Shown here: positions 59,371-64,000 of the stretch, piece after piece
Position numbering within the stretch: position 1 is the stretch's first letter
Layout: every line of letters begins with the position of its first letter
NCBI GenBank assembly: GCA_937919925.1
Contig: CALFOT010000056.1
Coordinates: 44,591-108,590 of the forward strand
Source of the DNA: an uncultured bacterium
GTDB lineage: Bacteria > Planctomycetota > UBA1135
Reading direction: 5' to 3'
Length of the DNA: 64,000 nucleotides
The notes under the pieces: model-generated
Database searches by the model: none
Seen by the model: the letters and a program-made list of their open reading frames with translations, nothing else
What the model was told of the DNA's origin: nothing
Translations under genes and position numbers: made by a program

Positions 59371-60060
59371 TTGCTGTTACCGCTTCTGACCTACACCAGC
59401 GCGTTTTTGCTGCTGCATGCTGTTTTTTTAGGCAGCGTGAGCCCGGATTTTCATCGCGCCTTCAAGCTTTCGCGCGCCATCCCCGCCGCCATCATGTCCA
59501 CGATAGGGCTCATTGTGGTGGTGGTTGCCAGCGGGCATTGGCATCAAACCTTCCTCTATCGGCATGAGCCTCGGGTATACCTTGCCGATTATTTGATGTG
59601 GCACGGCATGTTGGTGGTCATGGGCCACCTACTTGCGGATTTTTTGTGGATGGGTTATGGCTTGGCGGCGCGGCACATTGTTCCGCGCCTTGATTTAATC
59701 CTTCACCATTCCGTATGCTTGGCGGCTTTTTCCTACGCCTTGTGGAAAGAAGTTGGCTTCGCGCTGTGCTTGATTGCGCTGGTTTCCGAGTTGATGCCGG
59801 TAACCACGGGGATTAGCGCCTGGGGCCAACACATCGGCCGCAAAGACATCATGGAGTTATCGGATCGCGTGCGCTTGAAAGTTTTGATTTGGTGGCGACG
59901 TCCGCTGTGGTTTTTACTCGCTGCGCTGACTGCGCGTTCGATTCTATCGCAGGAAATTCCGCAAGGTTTCGGCCTGGCTTTTGGAATCGCTGCGGTGGGT
60001 TTCACCACGTTGATTTTTTTGGATAAGTATTGGATTGCAAAATGCTCCATGGCTTGTTGA
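59371..60060 (+). CDS. TLC-like polytopic membrane protein
   Basis: 229 residues from TTG 59371; a TAACCT box ending 7 bases before it supports this start. About seven helices. The central part LILHHSVCLAAFSYAL with YLADYLMWHGMLVVMGHLLADF upstream and ELMPVTTGISAWG downstream resembles the TLC (TRAM/LAG1/CLN8) fold, where a D...H...HH...E pattern is typical. TLC proteins in eukaryotes make or sense lipids; bacterial members are little known. The assignment rests on pattern only. The stop lies in a 14-bp inverted repeat. Confidence 0.45.
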   Translation: MLLPLLTYTSAFLLLHAVFLGSVSPDFHRAFKLSRAIPAAIMSTIGLIVVVVASGHWHQTFLYRHEPRVYLADYLMWHGMLVVMGHLLADFLWMGYGLAARHIVPRLDLILHHSVCLAAFSYALWKEVGFALCLIALVSELMPVTTGISAWGQHIGRKDIMELSDRVRLKVLIWWRRPLWFLLAALTARSILSQEIPQGFGLAFGIAAVGFTTLIFLDKYWIAKCSMAC

Positions 60061-60075
60061 AAAGCCATGGAGCAT
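60042..60075. terminator. 14-bp perfect inverted repeat, probable terminator of the peroxidase operon
   Basis: ATGCTCCATGGCTT (60042-60055) and AAGCCATGGAGCAT (60062-60075) with a 6-base loop. On the minus strand the stem is followed by TTTTGC, so it fits as terminator for the two minus-strand peroxidase genes; on the plus strand there is no T-run. The repeat overlaps the end of the TLC-like gene. Confidence 0.6.
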
Positions 60076-60091
60076 GGTGGTGGCTTGGAAG

Positions 60092-61777
60092 TTACGGAAT
60101 CAGGTAACTCGCCGCGCGCGTGGAAGCCGCACGCCCACCGAAGGCGCTGGCGTCCAACACAAAACCTTGCACATTGACTTCCGTACCCGAGAGCCCTGGG
60201 AAATCAGGAAGGCTGAGATGGAAGGTGGCATAGCCGGTGGCCAAAGCAGAGCTCTGCAGCGGCGCGGAAACCGTTGCGTACAGCGGACGCTGCAGGTTTA
60301 GCAGAAAACCGTGTTGCCAAATAGGGTTGCTGCGGCCCAGAGAAATCGCCAACCAAGCGTTTTGTGCGGTGGCGGGAGCATCCACCAATCCTACCTTAAA
60401 GGACAGACTGCCACGCACCGGAGGAGTGGCGCACAACAAACGTGGCACAAGGTTGGTGCCACCTGCGGCGTTAGCCTGGCCGTACATTTCGGCAGCATCG
60501 GGGCCCGGCGTTCTCACGCTGAATAACGTGGGGCCGTCGAAAGGTGGCAGACCTTGCGCCACGCGCGGATCGGTCAAACCGTTGCCCACAAACTCCATGA
60601 TTTGCTGCATGTTGATTCCAGGAACGCCGCCGAGTGGCAGTAACAGTGGATCACGGTTATCTAGGAATGGGCCACCACCAGCGATGTAAATATCATCCAC
60701 GCCACCAGCTGCAGGGCCGTTGTTCAAGACTCCCATTTGACCGGTGTGGAAAAAGCGCTGACGCAATCCTGCGTTGCGCAAAGATGGAGTTTTGAACTTG
60801 CCGCGGTCGGCGAACAAGCCAGTGATCCCTTCGCGTCCGCTATCTTCCGAAGTTGGGCGTAAACCAAGGTTGTGAAACTGGTTGTCGGTGAAGAAGGGCG
60901 GCGTGTGGCACAAGTTGCAGCGCGCAATGCTGTTGAACTGCATCCAGCCAGCCATTTGGTCGGGAGTCATGGCACCGGGGTTTCCCGCGATGTGGCGGTC
61001 CCATGGTGATTGATTGGGCACCAAGGTGCGTTCATAACTGGCTAGCGCGAAAGCAATGCGCTCTGCAGTGATGGCCGTCGTGCCGAAAGCATTCTGAAAG
61101 AGCTGTGGATAGGTTGGATCCAAGGCCAACGCTGCGCTGATATCCGGCGTGAGATCGGTGGCCAAGGCCAACGGGCGCACCAACGCAAGTTTGCTGGTGA
61201 GCATGCCCCAATCGCGGTTTTCATGCGCCATTTCAGCATCGCTCATGAGTGGGCCAAGCACTTGGCTTTCGAGCGCGCCGCCAACTGCAATGCTCACCAA
61301 ACCCGTTTGCGGATCGGTGAACTGGCTGGTGCCGCGGCCGTCCCAAAAAGTTTCGGGAGCGTAGAGAGCGCCAAACACATCAGGACTACGGCGACCGGTT
61401 AACTGCACGCGGAAGTCGAAGACTGGATCGGGGCGGTAGTCGCCTACCAAATCGGCGCGGATCACACCCGGAGAAGTGAAGGTGTCGTCTGGGGTCTGCG
61501 GAATACCATCGGGGCCAGGGCCGGCACCGAAACGCAAATCGGTGTAGCTCGCACCGGGCGCGTGGCAAGTTGCACATGCGGTGGTGTCGTCGCTGGAGAG
61601 TTGCTCCTCGAAAAATAGGATTTTGCCGAGCACGACTTTCTGCGCCGTAAGCGGGTTCTCAGTAGGAACCGGTGGCGGTGGCAAGGGTGGTGGTGGGCCA
61701 CCCTGCGCAATCGCGGAGCTTGCGGAAATCCCAATTGCGATAATTAGGCCGGATAGAGTTTGGATGGTTGGGTTCAT
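60092..61777 (-). CDS. Di-heme cytochrome c peroxidase/MauG-like protein (copy 2) with C-terminal extension
   Basis: Exported periplasmic protein, 561 residues, signal peptide (SSAIAQ) and a proline-rich linker. Two heme c sites: CATCH (Cys68-His72) and CNLCH (Cys287-His291), as in bacterial CCP/MauG. Shared segments include EEQLSSDD, TGRRSPDVFGALY, ASYERTLVPN and DRGKFKTPSLRNAGLR. CCP reduces H2O2, MauG oxidises protein partners; which applies here is unknown. After about residue 440 there is an additional domain of about 110 residues (LSFKVGLVDAPATAQNAWLA) absent from classical CCP. It lies 57 bases downstream of its paralogue. Confidence 0.88.
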   Translation of the reverse strand: MNPTIQTLSGLIIAIGISASSAIAQGGPPPPLPPPPVPTENPLTAQKVVLGKILFFEEQLSSDDTTACATCHAPGASYTDLRFGAGPGPDGIPQTPDDTFTSPGVIRADLVGDYRPDPVFDFRVQLTGRRSPDVFGALYAPETFWDGRGTSQFTDPQTGLVSIAVGGALESQVLGPLMSDAEMAHENRDWGMLTSKLALVRPLALATDLTPDISAALALDPTYPQLFQNAFGTTAITAERIAFALASYERTLVPNQSPWDRHIAGNPGAMTPDQMAGWMQFNSIARCNLCHTPPFFTDNQFHNLGLRPTSEDSGREGITGLFADRGKFKTPSLRNAGLRQRFFHTGQMGVLNNGPAAGGVDDIYIAGGGPFLDNRDPLLLPLGGVPGINMQQIMEFVGNGLTDPRVAQGLPPFDGPTLFSVRTPGPDAAEMYGQANAAGGTNLVPRLLCATPPVRGSLSFKVGLVDAPATAQNAWLAISLGRSNPIWQHGFLLNLQRPLYATVSAPLQSSALATGYATFHLSLPDFPGLSGTEVNVQGFVLDASAFGGRAASTRAASYLIP

Positions 61778-61834
61778 TTTGGATCTTGGGTGATCGATGG
61801 TGACCCAACCCGGAGTTGCGCATATGGTTTCGCC

Positions 61835-63481
61835 TTAGTCGCGAATTTTAAATGCCGCCGCAGCGGTTGAGAGCATGTTGTGAACCGTAGATGGGTCGTC
61901 GAGGAACCACTGCGCGTAGAAAAATCTGCCCACCAGATTGGGATCATTGGGAATCGGCAGCAGCACCGTTGCATAACCCACACCGTTGCCGGCGTCGGAA
62001 GTCACTACGAAATAATCGCGGGCTAGGCGTGGATCCACGAACAGCGCTACCCCACCAAACACACCACCACTGAGAGGTGCAATGGAAATCGCCAAGCGCG
62101 AGTTGGCGTTAGCCGGGCCGCCATCAAGGCCAATGCGGAAATTTGCGGCGCCGAGGTATGCAGGCTGTTTTGCAAGCAAGCGCGGCACGGGGCCACCGGG
62201 GCTGGCGGGCGTGGCGAATCCATACTCATTGCTGCCAGCGGGGAAGCGCTCGCTATAAAGGGTAGGGCGATCGAAGGGGTAGAGTTCGTCGCGCACACGC
62301 GAATCGGTGAGCGCGTTGCCGACGAAATCCATGATTTTCGCCATGTCGATTCCAGGCACGACATCGAGTGGCTCCAGCAGCACATCCAGGTTGTCGTGTA
62401 CCGGTCCGCCACCATCCATATAAAGTTGGCCGACACCACCAGGCCACAAAGTAGTGAACTCGCCGTTATGCATAAAACGCGGGCGCAAGCCGGCATTCAG
62501 TAAAGAAGGCGCTTTGAACTTGCCGCGATCGGCATACTGGCCGGTGACATTCATGCGCCCTGGATCTTCTTGCCAATCGCGCAAACCAAGGTTGAAAAAT
62601 TCCGGCTGCGTAAAGATCGGTGGTTGATGACAAGTGGTGCACAAGGCAATCGTCATGAACTGATCATGGCCAACGATTTGATCCGGAGTCATGGCGTTGG
62701 TTTGTCCCATGAACCAACGGAAGTAAGGAGTATCGTTGGGCACCAAAGTGCGTTCATAAGTTGCGATGGCAAAAATGATGCGCTCGGCGGTCACGCCCGG
62801 AGTGCCAAAAGCTTGCTCGAACAACGCGGCGTACGTTGGATAAAGTGCAAGCGCATGCGCCACATCGTTGGGCAAATTCGTAGCTAAAGAAAGTGGACTG
62901 GCCGCAGAAATCTTCGCGGCAATCATGCTCCAGTCGCGGCCTTCATGCGCCATTTCGGCGGTGCTCACCGGCGGGCCAGCAATTTGACTTTCGAGCGAGC
63001 CGCCATAAACAATGCTCACTAAGCCCGTTACTGGATCGGTAAATTGATCGATAGCGCGCCCATCCCAAAACGCGGTGGGGGAATACAGTGCGCCGAAAAT
63101 ATCCGGCGTGCGGCGGCCGGTGCTTTGTTCCTTCAGGCCGAAAATCGGATCGGGGCTGAACTTGCCATCAGCCGTGCTGCGAATCACCCCGGGCGTGGTG
63201 AAGATGTCATCTACAGTGTTGAACAATCCATCGTAGCCCGGGTGCACTTGCTCACGCGGATCGGCAAAACCAGCGGCGGGTTGATGGCAGGTGCCGCACG
63301 CCATCGAGTCGTCGCTCGAAAGTTGCTCCTCCCAAAAGAGGATTTTGCCGAGCACCGCCTTCTCTGGCGTGATCAAATTTTCAAGCGGCGCGGTGGGCGG
63401 GCCTAGCGGACTACCCTGTGCGGGCAACTGTGCGGCGGCCAAGGCGAAAACGGCGGCAATGAGGATGGAGAGGGATTTCAT
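61835..63481 (-). CDS. Di-heme cytochrome c peroxidase/MauG-like protein (copy 1) with C-terminal extension
   Basis: 548 residues, signal peptide ending near residue 22. Heme sites CGTCH (Cys62-His66) and CTTCH (Cys281-His285). Similar throughout to the copy at 60092 (EEQLSSDD, TGRRTPDIFGALY, TYERTLVPN, DRGKFKAPSLLNAGLR), so the two arose by tandem duplication. It likewise carries a C-terminal extension (NFRIGLDGGPANANSRLAISI), which in both copies begins shortly after a PRLL segment and resembles the small C-terminal beta domains common in planctomycete secreted proteins. Its 5' leader can form a hairpin just before the ATG. Confidence 0.88.
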   Translation of the reverse strand: MKSLSILIAAVFALAAAQLPAQGSPLGPPTAPLENLITPEKAVLGKILFWEEQLSSDDSMACGTCHQPAAGFADPREQVHPGYDGLFNTVDDIFTTPGVIRSTADGKFSPDPIFGLKEQSTGRRTPDIFGALYSPTAFWDGRAIDQFTDPVTGLVSIVYGGSLESQIAGPPVSTAEMAHEGRDWSMIAAKISAASPLSLATNLPNDVAHALALYPTYAALFEQAFGTPGVTAERIIFAIATYERTLVPNDTPYFRWFMGQTNAMTPDQIVGHDQFMTIALCTTCHQPPIFTQPEFFNLGLRDWQEDPGRMNVTGQYADRGKFKAPSLLNAGLRPRFMHNGEFTTLWPGGVGQLYMDGGGPVHDNLDVLLEPLDVVPGIDMAKIMDFVGNALTDSRVRDELYPFDRPTLYSERFPAGSNEYGFATPASPGGPVPRLLAKQPAYLGAANFRIGLDGGPANANSRLAISIAPLSGGVFGGVALFVDPRLARDYFVVTSDAGNGVGYATVLLPIPNDPNLVGRFFYAQWFLDDPSTVHNMLSTAAAAFKIRD

Positions 63482-63513
63482 TGGGGAACACTGGTGAAGG
63501 GACCAGTTCCCAA
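63482..63513 (-). promoter_or_regulatory. Leader hairpin next to the peroxidase start codon
   Basis: On the minus strand, TTGGGAACTGGT and ACCAGTGTTCCCCAA (63513-63482, extending to the A of the ATG) pair with one or two bulges. A TATTCT box (63514-63519) lies just upstream, so the whole short leader would be this hairpin, with the start codon at its foot. Confidence 0.35.
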
Positions 63514-63594
63514 GAATACCCCCTGAAAACAGCCCCGAATCGGCTTTAAATGGGAATTATCAGGTTTTTGCCGCTCCGCAGCCGCCAGACTCCT

Positions 63595-63981
63595 CTAACC
63601 ACCCATCTTGTTGATGATGTGATCGATCACTTCGCCATGCTCATGCTGGGGGCTGAAAAGGATGATTTCCGCATCTTCGGAAACGGTGAGCGTGTGTCCC
63701 GGCGGCCAATAAAATAAATCGCCACCATGCACCTCTTCGCGCGAATCGTCCGCAAAAATGACCGTAAGTGCGCCTTGTATTAAGTAGCCCCAGTGTGGCG
63801 ACTGGCACAAATCGCCTTGCAGCCCCTGTAGTAACGGAGAAATATCGGTACCCGCAGCAAGAGAAAAATATTCCCCACTCAGCATGTTGAATCCAGAAGT
63901 ACTGCCAAAATCAATCTTCTGACGAGCCACCGCACCTGGCGCCTCGAATTTTACCGGGATGTCCTCTTTTGCAATGCGCAT
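63595..63981 (-). CDS. Cupin-domain protein
   Basis: 128 residues, single small cupin fold. The two conserved cupin motifs are partly visible: HWGYLIQGALTVIF (motif 1 with only one His) and GGDLFYWPPGHTLTVSEDAEIILFSP (motif 2). Metal ligands are reduced compared with classical enzyme cupins, so it may be a sensor or binding protein. The gene is complete inside the window; its upstream region begins at 63982. Confidence 0.7.
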   Translation of the reverse strand: MRIAKEDIPVKFEAPGAVARQKIDFGSTSGFNMLSGEYFSLAAGTDISPLLQGLQGDLCQSPHWGYLIQGALTVIFADDSREEVHGGDLFYWPPGHTLTVSEDAEIILFSPQHEHGEVIDHIINKMGG

Positions 63982-64000
63982 CTTTTTCTGTTTCTTCTGT

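Noticed and set aside
60042..60075. Inverted repeat as an attachment or recombination site
   Set aside because: It overlaps a gene end and has a T-run on the minus strand, fitting a terminator; no integrase or second copy is present.
1..64000. CRISPR array, tRNA, rRNA, insertion sequence or prophage
   Set aside because: No regular repeats with spacers, no cloverleaf-like or rRNA sequence, no transposase, integrase or phage structural gene were recognised on either strand.

Overview
The window looks like a chromosome segment of a member of the PVC superphylum, most likely a planctomycete. The basis is gene content: DUF1080 (3-keto-disaccharide hydrolase-like) proteins, a PVC-type membrane dehydrogenase ending in a cytochrome c domain, a DUF1570 metallopeptidase-like protein, a CRTAC1/ASPIC-UnbV protein, a Tat-exported TIM-barrel protein, MauG-type di-heme peroxidases and a TonB-dependent receptor that implies an outer membrane. 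The exact lineage cannot be read from here. Coding density is high, no gene-free stretch exceeds 300 bases, and I see no tRNA, rRNA, CRISPR array, insertion sequence or prophage.

Layout. 1-2.8 kb: a truncated TonB receptor, a histidine phosphatase and a CDF metal transporter. 2.8-15.6 kb: surface and catabolic genes, including both early histidine-degradation enzymes (hutH, hutU, far apart), a PVC cytochrome-dehydrogenase, a DUF1080-M60 peptidase fusion, a second CDF transporter and DoxX. 15.6-22.6 kb: an exopolysaccharide locus with two Wzz/GumC-like chain-length proteins, a glycosidase lipoprotein and a Wzy/O-antigen-ligase-like protein. 22.6-26.3 kb: DjlA-like co-chaperone, RecQ and a TPR protein. 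26.3-32.5 kb: sugar metabolism (DUF1080 lipoprotein, TIM-barrel isomerase-like protein, NagB), a NupC nucleoside transporter and two metal transporters. 32.5-40.7 kb: tandem DUF4097 proteins, an M16 peptidase, a two-gene signalling operon (hybrid kinase with hemerythrin domain plus REC-EAL) and purine nucleoside phosphorylase. 40.7-47.4 kb: a peroxiredoxin, a DUF1570 region interrupted by an amber codon, cobalamin adenosyltransferase, patatin, a TraB/ChaN-like lipoprotein and XdhC. 47.4-56.1 kb: TPR proteins, ECF sigma factor, AcpS, UvrD-type helicase, PgpA, SpoIIE-type phosphatase, MazG, a zinc-ribbon protein and rpsD. 56.2-64 kb: the CRTAC1 protein, a TLC-like membrane protein, two di-heme peroxidases and a cupin.

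The main discovery is evidence for selenocysteine. The peroxiredoxin at 40752-41351 has an in-frame UGA exactly at its peroxidatic cysteine (residue 49). The CRTAC1 protein at 56198-59302 reads through an in-frame UGA between its FG-GAP half and its ASPIC/UnbV-thioredoxin half. Each UGA is followed at a suitable distance by a hairpin whose apical loop begins CGU. UGA is an ordinary stop elsewhere in the window, so it is not globally reassigned.

Other notable points: HutH carries Ala-Cys-Gly instead of the MIO-forming Ala-Ser-Gly. About 18 genes have a TANNNT box ending 5-8 bases before the start codon, as expected for leaderless mRNAs. A T8-ended hairpin on the minus strand at about 54.9 kb suggests a small RNA.
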